Below, piece by piece: positions 34,374-43,474 of a stretch of 64,000 nt of DNA. Origin of the DNA: CAVSCR01 sp963726575 (GTDB taxonomy: Bacteria > Actinomycetota > Actinomycetes > JAHEKZ01); NCBI GenBank assembly GCA_963726575.1, contig CAVSCR010000007.1, positions 1-64,000 on the forward strand, written 5' to 3'. Every line of letters begins with the position of its first letter. The stretch's first letter is position 1. The position numbers and the translations under genes are program-made. Below the pieces are notes generated by a model that did no database searches, was not told the DNA's origin, and was given only the letters and a program-made list of their open reading frames with translations.

Positions 34374-35558
34374 GTGAGTCGACCCAGGGCGGGCGCCTCC
34401 GGGACCCGGGTGCTGATCGCCTCGTTGGCCGCCCGGATCCCACAGGGCATGGCGCCGCTGTCGGTCCTGCTGCTCGTGCAGTCCCGGACCGGGTCGGTCG
34501 CCACGGCCGGGTTGGCCGCCGGGGCGTGGAGCCTGGGCGCAGCTGCCGGCCCTCCCCTGTGGTCGCGACCGGCCGGCCGCGGCCGGGCCGACCGGGTGGT
34601 CGTGGCGGTCGGCCTGGCGCAGAGCCTGGTCCTGATCACGTTGGCGGCCCTGCCCGGCCGGTCGGCCGCGTGGTCGATCGGCTTCGCTGCGCTGGCCGGA
34701 CTCCTCACCGCCCCAGCCAGCCCCGTGGCGCGGACCCTGTGGCCCCGACTGGGACGCAACTCCCAGGACGTGGACCGGCTCTACACCCTCGATGCCACCG
34801 CGCAGGAGCTCGTCTTCATCGCCGGGCCTGCGCTGGTAGGCCTGATCGTCTCGGTGGCCAGCCCGTCCGCGTCGCTGGCGGTCGCCGGGTTGGCCGGCGG
34901 TGCCGGGGCGGTCTGGTTCGCCTTCACCATCGCGCCGTTGTGGACACCGCACCCGCGTCAGGCCGAGCGGGTCCGCCTCGGCCGGACCCTGTGGATCCCC
35001 TGGACCTCGTTGTTCGCGCTCGCCCTGGCCTTGGGCGTCACCGAGGTCGGGATCCCCGCGACGACACTCGCCGACGGCCACGGCGCCGCGGCCGGGCCGA
35101 TCCTTGCCGTGTGGAGCCTCGGCTCGCTCGTCGGCGGAGCCGTGAGCAGCCGGCGGGTGTGGACCTGGAGTGCGGCTCGGCGGGTACCCGCCTTGCTGGG
35201 GGTGCTCATCTGCGGTGCGGTACTCGTGTGGATGTCGTGGCCGCTCGGGTTGGGCTGGCTGACGGCGGTGCTGTTCCTGGCCGGACTGCCGCTAGCCCCG
35301 ACGCTGGCCGCGCTCTACGCAGTGATCGCGGACGTGAGCCGCGAGGCACGTCGCACCGAGGCCTTCGCGCTGGGCAACACCAGCATCCTGCTGGGACTCG
35401 GGCTCGGTGCGGCATTCGGCGGCTGGTTGTCGGCGACCGACCCGCGGCACGCGTTTGCCACCACCGTCGGTCTGCTGGTGGTGGCCACGATTCCGACGTT
35501 GCTCTATCGAGCTCGTTCCACCCGGCGTTCGTCCCAGACCGGCTCGTCGGCTTCGTAG
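34374..35558 (+). CDS. MFS transporter
   Basis: A 394-residue major facilitator protein with twelve predicted helices, a short N-terminus and a basic C-terminus. Helix 1-2 contains ARIPQGMAPLSVLLLVQSR, typical of a group of actinobacterial MFS proteins of unknown substrate, and the middle loop is long and basic (HPRQAERVRLG). It is divergent from rplM (188-base gap) and its last 55 bases overlap the 3' end of the convergent ABC-F gene. Confidence 0.85.
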   Translation: MSRPRAGASGTRVLIASLAARIPQGMAPLSVLLLVQSRTGSVATAGLAAGAWSLGAAAGPPLWSRPAGRGRADRVVVAVGLAQSLVLITLAALPGRSAAWSIGFAALAGLLTAPASPVARTLWPRLGRNSQDVDRLYTLDATAQELVFIAGPALVGLIVSVASPSASLAVAGLAGGAGAVWFAFTIAPLWTPHPRQAERVRLGRTLWIPWTSLFALALALGVTEVGIPATTLADGHGAAAGPILAVWSLGSLVGGAVSSRRVWTWSAARRVPALLGVLICGAVLVWMSWPLGLGWLTAVLFLAGLPLAPTLAALYAVIADVSREARRTEAFALGNTSILLGLGLGAAFGGWLSATDPRHAFATTVGLLVVATIPTLLYRARSTRRSSQTGSSAS

Positions 35559-37126
35559 ACCCGACCGTCGGCCCCGAACACGAGGAAGCGGTCGAAGGAC
35601 CGCGCGAACCAGCGGTCGTGGGTGACCCCGAGAACCGTCCCCTGGAATCCCGCCAAGCCGGCCTCCAGGGCCTCCGCGCTGGCCAGGTCGAGGTTGTCGG
35701 TCGGCTCGTCGAGCAGCAGCAACGTGACGCCCGTCAGCTCCAGGAGCAAGATCTGGAACCTCGCCTGCTGCCCACCCGACAAGGTCTCGAACCTCTGGTC
35801 GCCTGATTCGTCGAGCTCATAGCGACGCAGCCGTCCCATGGCCGGTCCGCGTTGCAGCGAGCGCAGCTCCCACAACAGATCGACCAGGGTCCTTCCGGTG
35901 AACTCCGCATGGTCGTGCGTCTGTGCGAAGTGGCCGGGAACGACGCGCGCTCCGAGCTTGACGCGACCCGTGTGCGGCACGGACGACGTCGACGGGTCGA
36001 GCGTGTTCAGCAGCCTCAGGAAGTGTGACTTGCCCGAGCCGTTGCTGCCTAGAACGGCAACACGTTCGCCATAGAACACCTCGAGGTCGAAGGGCTGCAT
36101 CAGGCCGGTCAGCTCGAGCTGGTCGCAGGTGATCGCACGGATGCCGGTACGTCCGCCGGTCAGCCGCATCTTCACGTCCTGCTTCGGCGGTGGCGCCTGC
36201 GGCGGTCCGGCCTCCTCGAACTTGCGCAGTCGGGTCTGCATGGCGCGGTAGCGCGAGGCCATGTCAGGGCTGATCTTCGCCTGCTGCTGCAGTGTGCGCA
36301 CCAGATCCTTCAGGCGTTGGTGCTCCTCCTCCCAGCGCCGCAGCAGCTCATCGAGGCGCGCATGACGGTCTTCGCGCGCCTGGTGATAGGTCGCAAAACC
36401 GCCTCCGTGGGTCCACGACGTCCCACCCTCGACCGTCACGATTCGTTGGGCCACCCGGTCCAACACCTCACGGTCGTGCGAGATCAGCAGCACCGTCTTC
36501 GGCGTGGCAAGGAGTTGCTGCTCGAGCCACTGCTTCCCCGGCACGTCCAGGTAGTTGTCAGGCTCGTCGAGCAGGAGCACGTCGTCCGGACCGCGCAGCA
36601 ACGCCTCGAGAACCAGCCGCTTCTGCTCACCCCCCGACAACGTTCGCACCTGGCGGTACTGAGCCCGGTCGAACGGCAGGCCGAGTGCTGCGACGGTGCA
36701 GGTGTCCCAGAGAACCTCCGCGTCGTAGCCACCGGCGTCGGCCCAGTCCGAGATCGCCTGCGCATATCGCATCTGCGCAGGTTCGTCGTCCTGCTCCATG
36801 AGGGCGAGCTCCGCAGCATCGTGCTCGCTTGCCGCTGCTCGAATCCGCGGCGCAGCCACAGACAGCAGAAGATCGCGCACGGTGGAGTCGTCACGCACGC
36901 TTCCGACGAACTGCCGCATCACACCCAGCCCACCGGACTGACCGATGGAGCCCTCGGTCGGTTCCACGTCGCCGGCGATGACGCGCATCAACGTCGTCTT
37001 ACCGGCTCCGTTGGCCCCGACCAGCGCGACAGTCGCTCCGTCGGCGACCCGGAACGAGACCTGGCTGAAGAGAGTGCGGCCGTCTGGGAGGACGAAACCG
37101 ACACCGTTGACATCGACGTGGCCCAC
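35504..37126 (-). CDS. ABC-F family ATP-binding protein
   Basis: A 540-residue soluble protein with two ABC domains and no membrane part, the ABC-F layout. Such proteins bind the ribosome and act in translation or ribosome-targeting antibiotic protection. Domain 1 has Walker A GANGAGKTTL, signature LSGGEQKRL and Walker B LLLDEPDNYLD; domain 2 has GSNGSGKSHF, LSGGQQARF and LLLLDEPTDNLD. The interdomain linker is highly charged and helical (RWEEEHQRLKDLVRTLQQQ), like the P-site tRNA interaction motif. Whether it gives resistance cannot be told from the sequence. Confidence 0.9.
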   Translation of the reverse strand: MGHVDVNGVGFVLPDGRTLFSQVSFRVADGATVALVGANGAGKTTLMRVIAGDVEPTEGSIGQSGGLGVMRQFVGSVRDDSTVRDLLLSVAAPRIRAAASEHDAAELALMEQDDEPAQMRYAQAISDWADAGGYDAEVLWDTCTVAALGLPFDRAQYRQVRTLSGGEQKRLVLEALLRGPDDVLLLDEPDNYLDVPGKQWLEQQLLATPKTVLLISHDREVLDRVAQRIVTVEGGTSWTHGGGFATYHQAREDRHARLDELLRRWEEEHQRLKDLVRTLQQQAKISPDMASRYRAMQTRLRKFEEAGPPQAPPPKQDVKMRLTGGRTGIRAITCDQLELTGLMQPFDLEVFYGERVAVLGSNGSGKSHFLRLLNTLDPSTSSVPHTGRVKLGARVVPGHFAQTHDHAEFTGRTLVDLLWELRSLQRGPAMGRLRRYELDESGDQRFETLSGGQQARFQILLLELTGVTLLLLDEPTDNLDLASAEALEAGLAGFQGTVLGVTHDRWFARSFDRFLVFGADGRVYEADEPVWDERRVERAR

Positions 37127-37178
37127 GAAGAGCCAGTGTCCTGCCTGGGTACCCGTCGGTGCGACTGGATTCGGGCCG

Positions 37179-38120
37179 TCAGGCCAATTCGATCCCGGAG
37201 ACGTCCACGCTCACCCTCGTTCCCGCCTGTCCGGCGAGCACCTGCGCGAGATCGTCCAGTGCGCCGATCCGCGCCTCGTTCCCGCTGGTCGCCGCGAACT
37301 CGACAGCCGCCGCCACCTTCGGTCCCATGGACCCTGAGGGAAACTCCAGCTCGGCCAACGCGTCAGGATGTGCCGCCACGACGGCGCGTTGCTGCGGGGT
37401 GCCCCATCCGACGTAGACGGCGGCCGCGTCGGTCGCCACCACGAACCGGTCTGCCTCGATCTCCCGCGCCAACACCGCGCTGGCCAGGTCCTTGTCCACT
37501 ACAGCCTCGACCCCGCTGAGGGTGCGAGTGCCGGGCAGGTAGGCGGTGGGGATGCCGCCACCACCCGCGGCGATCACCACCGCGCCCTGCTCCACGAGCC
37601 AACGGATCGGGCGAAGTTCGAAGATCCGCATCGGACGCGGTGACGCCACCACTCGGCGCCAGACCGTGTCATCGGGGCCGTCGGGTTTGACCACCCAACC
37701 CAGGCGGTTGGCCAGCTCGCGCGCCTCAGCCTGCGTGTAGGTGGGCCCGACGAACTTGGTGGGGTCCGCGAACGCTGGGTCGTCGGGGTCGACCTCGGTC
37801 ATCGTGAGGATCGTCGCCAGCGGCTTCTCGAACGGCAGCAGGTTGCCCAGCTCCTGCTCGATCAGGTATCCGATCATTCCCTCGGTCTCTGCTCCGAGTA
37901 CGTCGAGCGGATAGGCATCGTCCGGCGCGTACGCAAGGCCCTGCAACGCCAGAAGGCCCACCTGCGGACCGTTGCCGTGCGTCACCACGAGCTCGTGCTC
38001 CAAGGCGATCGGGGCCAGAGCCAAGGCTGCCCGCCGGACGTTCGCTCGCTGGTTCTGCGCCGTCATCGGTTCGCCACGGCGCTGCAGCGCGTTACCACCG
38101 AGAGCCACGAGGAGTCGCAT
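37179..38120 (-). CDS. arcC: carbamate kinase
   Basis: Makes ATP from carbamoyl phosphate and ADP, the last step of arginine or purine fermentation. The 313-residue protein has the family's opening MRLLVALGGNALQRRG, VTHGNGPQVGLLALQ, the VIAAGGGGIPTAY motif and KVAAAVEFAA near the end. The start at ATG 38120 removes a long unsupported N-terminal frame. No arginine deiminase (arcA) or ornithine carbamoyltransferase (arcB) is next to it, so its pathway partner is elsewhere or different. It lies downstream of no obvious promoter and just upstream of the ABC-F gene. Confidence 0.92.
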   Translation of the reverse strand: MRLLVALGGNALQRRGEPMTAQNQRANVRRAALALAPIALEHELVVTHGNGPQVGLLALQGLAYAPDDAYPLDVLGAETEGMIGYLIEQELGNLLPFEKPLATILTMTEVDPDDPAFADPTKFVGPTYTQAEARELANRLGWVVKPDGPDDTVWRRVVASPRPMRIFELRPIRWLVEQGAVVIAAGGGGIPTAYLPGTRTLSGVEAVVDKDLASAVLAREIEADRFVVATDAAAVYVGWGTPQQRAVVAAHPDALAELEFPSGSMGPKVAAAVEFAATSGNEARIGALDDLAQVLAGQAGTRVSVDVSGIELA

Positions 38121-38223
38121 TCGGTCAGTGTGCCCGTCCGTAACGGCGCACCAGCGTCGCCGCCACGCCGAGTGAGCAGCGCGATTGGACATCCCCCGCG
38201 CTCGACCCAGCAGACTGGACCTG

Positions 38224-38796
38224 ATGTCCGCACCACGCCACGCGCGCCAGCGCCCCCCTCGCCACTGGCTGCCGACGGTCGCTGTGATCGCCTCCGTGAT
38301 CGCCGGGGTGGCACTCGTCACGGCCGGCACGGCGCACCTGCTGCGGGACCCCAACCCCAGGGTCGCAACGCCCTTCGCAGCAGCCTCCGTCAGCCCACGG
38401 ACAACAACGACGGTGCCGATGGCGCAGCGGGTGGGGGCACGACTGACCGGGAGCAAGCGGGTCACCGCACATGCCGGAACCGTCACGGTGGTGACGACCC
38501 TTCGCCTGGCCGGCAATGGCACGGTGGCACTGCGAGTGCCGCGCCACGCCACGATCCATGGGCTCTCCCAGGTGCGCGTCGAACGGGTGACCGGCCCCCA
38601 GATGCATCCGATCAGCGGCGCGCTCGCTCTGCGATCCGGCGACGTGCTACGACTGCGCGGCAGCTACACCTGGCACGGCTGCCCCCGACGCGGACCTCGG
38701 GTGTGGCCGCAGCCCTTCGCCCTGCCGGCGAGCGTGCGAGTCCACTGGCACCGCGTCGACGTGCCCCGCCACAGTCGTCAGGCCGTTTGTCAGTAG
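38224..38796 (+). CDS. hypothetical anchored or exported protein
   Basis: An unrecognised 190-residue protein with a basic N-terminus, one helix (WLPTVAVIASVIAGVALVTAG) and a Thr-rich linker followed by a soluble beta-rich domain that ends with a Cys (AVCQ). Another Cys (HGCPRRGP) could pair with it outside the cell. ATG 38224 is chosen over a TTG at 38185. Its last seven bases overlap the convergent cyclase gene. Confidence 0.55.
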   Translation: MSAPRHARQRPPRHWLPTVAVIASVIAGVALVTAGTAHLLRDPNPRVATPFAAASVSPRTTTTVPMAQRVGARLTGSKRVTAHAGTVTVVTTLRLAGNGTVALRVPRHATIHGLSQVRVERVTGPQMHPISGALALRSGDVLRLRGSYTWHGCPRRGPRVWPQPFALPASVRVHWHRVDVPRHSRQAVCQ

Positions 38797-40169
38797 CCGT
38801 TCAACGGCGCATTCGAGGGCTCGACGCGATAGACGCGCCAACGGTCAGGAACGCCCTTCAGCTCGCGCTCGCCCTCGTCGACGTAGCCGATGCCCGACCC
38901 AGCCGTGAGATCCTTCACCGTCTGGGAGGTGAACACGTTCGAAGGGCTTGCGAGGGCACCGATGCGAGCACCGATCACGACTGCCAGACCGCCGGCTTTC
39001 CCGGCGATCGTCTCCACCTCGCCCGTGTGCACGCCGGCTCGTACCTGTAGCCCCACCGCCTGGAGCGCCTCGACGATCGCCGATGCGCAGCGGACGGCCC
39101 GGGTCGGTCCATCGAAGGTGGCGAAGAACCCGTCGCCGGCCGTGTCCACCTCATGTCCTCGGTAGCGCGCCAGCAGTGCACGGACGACATGGTGGTGCTG
39201 TTCGACGAGCTCGCGCCATGCCGCGTCACCGAGCCTGGCCGCGACCGCCGTCGAATCGACGATGTCGGTGAAGACCACCGTCGCCAGGGCTCGTTCGAAC
39301 ACCGCCTGCTCCGCGACCGTCGCGGCGACGAACTCTCGAACGGCTGCCACGACGGACGGCATGTTCGGTCCCCAGGGAGGGAACTCAGCAGACGCCAGCT
39401 CGACCGCCTTCGCCGCGGGGATCCGGGCCGTCAGGTCTTCGTATGGACGGGTCCCTTCCTCCTCGCCCGGGTAGGCGCGGTAGACGACGACGGTCGCCAC
39501 CTGGATGGCTGGTAGGACAGCCCGGAAGTCGATCCGGCGCCACATGTCGTCGAAGGCCAAGACGTCGCCAGGCGCCCCCATGCGTCGGCAGACACGGGCC
39601 GCCCATCGCACACCGGCTGGATCGGCCGCCACCGAAGGTGCGCCCATCGCTCGCATGATCTCCGCCGTGTGCTCCTCGACGCCCCACCCGGCTTCGATGA
39701 GGCGCCGAAACTCATCCTGCGCCGCCAAGTCGTCCCCGAGGGTGTAGTCGGCCGACGAGAGGCTCTTGGCACGTGCGTTCCAGAACGCGAGAACGGGTAC
39801 CCGTTCTGGGTAAGTAGCGGCGAACATCGCGCACAGGGCGCCACCGTCCGGTCCGGCTCCCCACAAGACGGTCTTGTCCGATCCTGCCGCGTCCAGCACG
39901 GCCCTGAGGTCGTCCATCCGGGTCTCCAGGTCGGGGAACCCCTTGGACCGGTCCGACAGGCCGACGCCTCGCTGGTCCATCAGGATCAGCCGGGCGAAGC
40001 CAGCGATCTCACGATGGAACCTCGCCACTGGCTCGTACTCCCACAGAACCTCGAGGTCGGAGAACCACGGCGAGATCCAGAGCAGGTCGACCGGTCCGTC
40101 ACCGAAGACCTGGTAGGCGATGAAGGTGCCGTCAGCGCTGCGCGCGTAGCGAGTCTCCGGGATCTCCAC
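38790..40169 (-). CDS. alpha/beta hydrolase fused to class III cyclase
   Basis: A 459-residue fusion. The N-terminal half is an alpha/beta hydrolase (VDLLWISPWFSDLEVLWE, then LILMDQRGVGLSDRS with the oxyanion loop). The nucleophile elbow reads LWGAGPDGGALCAMF, where the serine of GxSxG is missing, so hydrolysis is doubtful and the domain may serve as a sensor. The C-terminal half is an adenylate or guanylate cyclase: the metal Asp in VVFTDIVDST, the second Asp in DTAGDGFFATF, and RAGVHTGEVETI. GTG 40169 (VEIPETRYARSADGT) is the likely start. It may make cyclic AMP in response to a ligand. Confidence 0.85.
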   Translation of the reverse strand: MEIPETRYARSADGTFIAYQVFGDGPVDLLWISPWFSDLEVLWEYEPVARFHREIAGFARLILMDQRGVGLSDRSKGFPDLETRMDDLRAVLDAAGSDKTVLWGAGPDGGALCAMFAATYPERVPVLAFWNARAKSLSSADYTLGDDLAAQDEFRRLIEAGWGVEEHTAEIMRAMGAPSVAADPAGVRWAARVCRRMGAPGDVLAFDDMWRRIDFRAVLPAIQVATVVVYRAYPGEEEGTRPYEDLTARIPAAKAVELASAEFPPWGPNMPSVVAAVREFVAATVAEQAVFERALATVVFTDIVDSTAVAARLGDAAWRELVEQHHHVVRALLARYRGHEVDTAGDGFFATFDGPTRAVRCASAIVEALQAVGLQVRAGVHTGEVETIAGKAGGLAVVIGARIGALASPSNVFTSQTVKDLTAGSGIGYVDEGERELKGVPDRWRVYRVEPSNAPLNGY

Positions 40170-40229
40170 CCCTGCATCCTGGGACCAGTCCGGCCGGCCG
40201 TGCAATCAGCCCCAGGCTTGTTGCGCTGG

Positions 40230-41099
40230 CTACGAGGTGAGATTCGAGGCCCCCGATGAACGCTCCTGCCGAGTGGTGCGTACCCGCTGCGCCAATTGGT
40301 CGTCCGGCGGGTAGCTGACCTCGATCAGCGTCAGGCCGTGCGCTGGAACGACCGTCACGGCCGGGTCTCGGACACCGGCAGCGAGCACCGTAGCGGGCCA
40401 GGACGCTGGCTGGCGGCCTTCCCCTACCGCGACGAGCGCCCCGACCATCGCTCGCACCTGGTTGTGACAGAACGCATCGGCGCAGACATCGGCCGCGACG
40501 ATCCCCACGTCGTCTACGTCGCGACCCAACAGCAGTCGAACCAGCCGACGTACCGTGCTGGCGCCCTCCCGGGGTCGGCAGTATGCCGCGAAGTCGTGCT
40601 CCCCCAACAAGCCCTCGGCGGCCACGTTCATGGCGTCGACGTCGAGCGGCCGACGGTGCCATAGGACGTCACGACGCCGAACGGGGTCGACACCTGCTGG
40701 GTCGTCGCAGATGCGATACAGGTAGCGACGGGCGGTCGCGGCGAACCGGGCATCAAAACCAGCAGGTGCCAATGTCGTCCGCATGACACGCACGTCGGTG
40801 GGCAACAGACCTCGCAGTCGGGTGGCCAGGTGTGCGAGATCGGTGTCGGAGGCCACGTCCACGTGGGCCACCTGACCGCGGGCGTGCACGCCGGCGTCAG
40901 TCCGCCCGGCAACGGTGAGCCTCGGTGGCCCGGGAAGTCGCAACGCGGTGGCGAGAGCCTCACCGAGGACCCCCTCGACGGTGCGCCGCCCGGGTTGGCG
41001 AGCCCAGCCGGAGAACTCGCCGCCGTCGTACCCGAGGTCGAGACGAACGCGAACGAGCCCGTCCCCTGGCGTCGGGGCGGGCTCGTTCGGTCGGTTCAC
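40230..41099 (-). CDS. truA: tRNA pseudouridine synthase A
   Basis: Isomerises uridine to pseudouridine at positions 38-40 of the tRNA anticodon stem. The catalytic Asp is in LTVAGRTDAGVHARGQVAH; other conserved parts are YDGGEFSGWARQP near the start and FCHNQVRAMVGALVAVGEGR. At 289 residues it is a full-length enzyme with a short C-terminal tail. It follows rplQ by 11 bases, the position often seen at the end of the alpha operon. Confidence 0.95.
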   Translation of the reverse strand: MNRPNEPAPTPGDGLVRVRLDLGYDGGEFSGWARQPGRRTVEGVLGEALATALRLPGPPRLTVAGRTDAGVHARGQVAHVDVASDTDLAHLATRLRGLLPTDVRVMRTTLAPAGFDARFAATARRYLYRICDDPAGVDPVRRRDVLWHRRPLDVDAMNVAAEGLLGEHDFAAYCRPREGASTVRRLVRLLLGRDVDDVGIVAADVCADAFCHNQVRAMVGALVAVGEGRQPASWPATVLAAGVRDPAVTVVPAHGLTLIEVSYPPDDQLAQRVRTTRQERSSGASNLTS

Positions 41100-41110
41100 C
41101 GTCCCTGGAA

Positions 41111-41686
41111 TCAGGCCTGTGCCTCGTCGGAGTCGGCAGCGTCGTCAACGACAGCTTCGTCGAGGACCGGTGCCTCAGCTGCGTCCTCGACCGCTGCGTC
41201 CTCGACCGCTGTCTCCTCGACCGCTGTCTCCTCGACCGCTGTCTCCTCGACGGGTGCAGCCGGCTTCGGCTTCGCGGTCGACTTGGGGCTGGCCTTCTTG
41301 GCGGTGCGCTTCTTCGTCGTCGACTCGTCGAGCTCTTCGACCAGCTCGATGACCGCCATCGGTGCGTTGTCGCCCTTACGCGGCTCCAGCTTGATGATGC
41401 GCGTGTAGCCACCGGGTCGGTTCGCGTAGCGCGGACCGATCTGGGTGAACAGCTCGTGTACGGCACCCTTGTCGCGGATCACGGTCATCACGCGGCGCCG
41501 TGACGCGAGGTCGCCGCGTTTGGCGAACGTGATCATCCGCTCCGCCAACGGACGCACCCGCTTGGCCTTGGCCTGCGTCGTGGTGATCCGACCGTGCTGG
41601 AACAGCGCCGTGGCCAGGTTGGCCAGGATGAGCCGTTCGTGCGCCGGACCACCGCCGAGACGCGGGCCCTTGGTGGGGGTAGGCAT
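41111..41686 (-). CDS. rplQ: 50S ribosomal protein L17, acidic C-terminal tail
   Basis: A large-subunit protein near the exit tunnel. The L17 core (about residues 1-120) is standard: MPTPTKGPRLGGGPAHERL, RPLAERMITFAKRGDLASRR and GGYTRIIKLEPRKGDNAPM. A tail of roughly 70 residues follows, with a Lys/Ala/Pro linker and then repeated EETAVEETAVE blocks coded by tandem 15-base units near 41191-41262. Acidic L17 tails occur in actinobacteria and are of unknown role. It is cotranscribed with rpoA (22-base gap). Confidence 0.95.
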   Translation of the reverse strand: MPTPTKGPRLGGGPAHERLILANLATALFQHGRITTTQAKAKRVRPLAERMITFAKRGDLASRRRVMTVIRDKGAVHELFTQIGPRYANRPGGYTRIIKLEPRKGDNAPMAVIELVEELDESTTKKRTAKKASPKSTAKPKPAAPVEETAVEETAVEETAVEDAAVEDAAEAPVLDEAVVDDAADSDEAQA

Positions 41687-41708
41687 GACTGGGATCTCCT
41701 GAGTGCGT

Positions 41709-42722
41709 CTAGTACTGCTCGGTCTCGGCGTAGCTGCCGTCGTCGTCGCCGTAGGCGTCGATGATCAGGCTGGGGTCGAATCCGGGCGGGCTGTCCTTGA
41801 GCGCCAAACCGAGCGAGGCCAGCTTCGCCTTGACCTCGTCGATGCTCTTGGCGCCGAAGTTGCGGATGTCGAGCAGGTCAGCCTCGCTACGGCTCATGAG
41901 CTCACCTACGGTGTGGATGCCCTCACGCTTGAGGCAGTTGTAGGAGCGGACGGTCAGGTCCAGGTCCTCGATCGGCAGCGCCAGGTCGGCCGCGAGTGCC
42001 GCGTCGGCGGGCGACGGACCCATGTCGATGCCCTCGGCCTCGACATTGAGCTCGCGGAACAAGCCGAACAGCTCGACCAGCGTCTTGCCGGCGCTGGCCA
42101 CCACGTCACGCGGTCGCATCGACATCTTGGTCTCGACGTCGATCACCAGACGGTCGAAGTCCGTGCGCTGCTCGACGCGGGTGGCCTCGACCTTGTAGCT
42201 GACCTTCAGCACCGGCGAGTAGATCGAGTCGACCGGGATCCGGCCGATCTCCATCGATGGCGACTTGTTCATGGCGGCAGTCACGTAACCGCGTCCGCGC
42301 TCGACAGTCAGCTCCATCTCGAGCTTGCCCTTGCCGTTGAGCGTGGCGAGCACGAGCTCGGGGTTGTGGACCTCGACGCCCGCCGGCGGAGCGATGTCGG
42401 CCGCAGTGACGACGCCCGGACCCTGCTTGCGCAGGTACATCACGACCGGCTCGTCGTGCTCGGAGCTCACCACGAGCTCCTTGATGTTCAGGATGAGGTC
42501 GGTCACGTCCTCCTTGACGCCCGGCACGGTGGTGAACTCGTGCAGGACGCCGTCGATCCGCACCGACGTCACCGCGGCACCGGGAATCGACGACAAGAGC
42601 GTGCGCCGCAACGAGTTGCCAAGGGTGTAGCCGAACCCAGGCTCCAGTGGCTCGAGCACGAACCGGGAGCGTGAGTCGTTGACGACCTCTTCGGTCAGCA
42701 TGGGACGCTGCGCGATCAGCAA
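41709..42722 (-). CDS. rpoA: RNA polymerase alpha subunit
   Basis: Scaffold subunit of RNA polymerase; it dimerises to nucleate beta and beta' assembly and contacts promoter UP elements and activators. The N-terminal domain includes SLRRTLLSSIPGAAVTSVRI, GVLHEFTTVPGVKEDVTDL and KVSYKVEATRVEQRTDFDRL. The C-terminal domain (from about residue 250) has the helix-hairpin-helix NCLKREGIHTVGELMSRSEA and LLDIRNFGAKSIDEVKAKL. 337 residues, full length. Confidence 0.98.
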   Translation of the reverse strand: MLIAQRPMLTEEVVNDSRSRFVLEPLEPGFGYTLGNSLRRTLLSSIPGAAVTSVRIDGVLHEFTTVPGVKEDVTDLILNIKELVVSSEHDEPVVMYLRKQGPGVVTAADIAPPAGVEVHNPELVLATLNGKGKLEMELTVERGRGYVTAAMNKSPSMEIGRIPVDSIYSPVLKVSYKVEATRVEQRTDFDRLVIDVETKMSMRPRDVVASAGKTLVELFGLFRELNVEAEGIDMGPSPADAALAADLALPIEDLDLTVRSYNCLKREGIHTVGELMSRSEADLLDIRNFGAKSIDEVKAKLASLGLALKDSPPGFDPSLIIDAYGDDDGSYAETEQY

Positions 42723-42823
42723 GGCATTCCTCCTGTGTGTGGGCGCCCACCATTTGACGCCACCACGATGGTGCTCCGGACGGACCGGAACGGAGTCGGG
42801 CCGGCATCGGACCGGCCAGACGG

Positions 42824-43450
42824 TTACTTCGAGTAGAGCTCGACGATCAGCTGTTCCTGGACCGGGGTCTCGATCTGCTGGCGGACCGGCAGGTCGTGCA
42901 CGACGATCCGCAGCTGCGTCGGGATGACCTCGAGCCAGGCCGGGAACGGACGCTCCCCGGCTTCGGCGCGGGCCACGACGAACGGCGTCATCTCGCGGGA
43001 GCTGGCGCGCACCTCGACGATGTCGTTCTCGGTCACGCGGAACGAGGGGATGTCGACCTTGCGGCCGTTCACCGTCATGTGTCCGTGGCGGACCAGCTGG
43101 CGTGCCATGTTGCGCGACTTCGCGAAGCCGGCGCGGTAGACCACGTTGTCCAGCCGGCTCTCGAGGATGGCCAGCAGGTTGTCACCGGTCTTGCCGCGAC
43201 GCTGGCTGGCTTCCTCGTAGTAGCCACGGAACTGCTTCTCGAGCACGCCGTAGATCTGCTTGGCCTTCTGCTTCTCGCGCAGCTGGGACAAGTACTCGGT
43301 GTCCTTGCTACGGCCGCGGCCGTGCTGACCGGGGGGGTAGGGACGTTGCTCGAACGGACACTTCGGCCCGTCGCACTTCGAACCCTTCAGATAGAGCTTC
43401 ATCTTCGCCCGTCGGCAGCGACGGCAGGCGGCGGCGGTGTACCTGGCCAT
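42824..43450 (-). CDS. rpsD: 30S ribosomal protein S4
   Basis: Binds the 16S 5' domain and starts small-subunit assembly. The 208-residue protein has the N-terminal cysteine cluster CRRCRR, then GSKCDGPKCPFEQR, which is the zinc-binding form of S4. The S4 RNA-binding domain is in SRLDNVVYRAGFAKSRNMARQ. The end is IELYSK-like (LIVELYSK). It lies 101 bases before rpoA and 24 bases after rpsK. Confidence 0.97.
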   Translation of the reverse strand: MARYTAAACRRCRRAKMKLYLKGSKCDGPKCPFEQRPYPPGQHGRGRSKDTEYLSQLREKQKAKQIYGVLEKQFRGYYEEASQRRGKTGDNLLAILESRLDNVVYRAGFAKSRNMARQLVRHGHMTVNGRKVDIPSFRVTENDIVEVRASSREMTPFVVARAEAGERPFPAWLEVIPTQLRIVVHDLPVRQQIETPVQEQLIVELYSK

Positions 43451-43474
43451 GTGTTCCTACGCTCCTGCTTCTGC

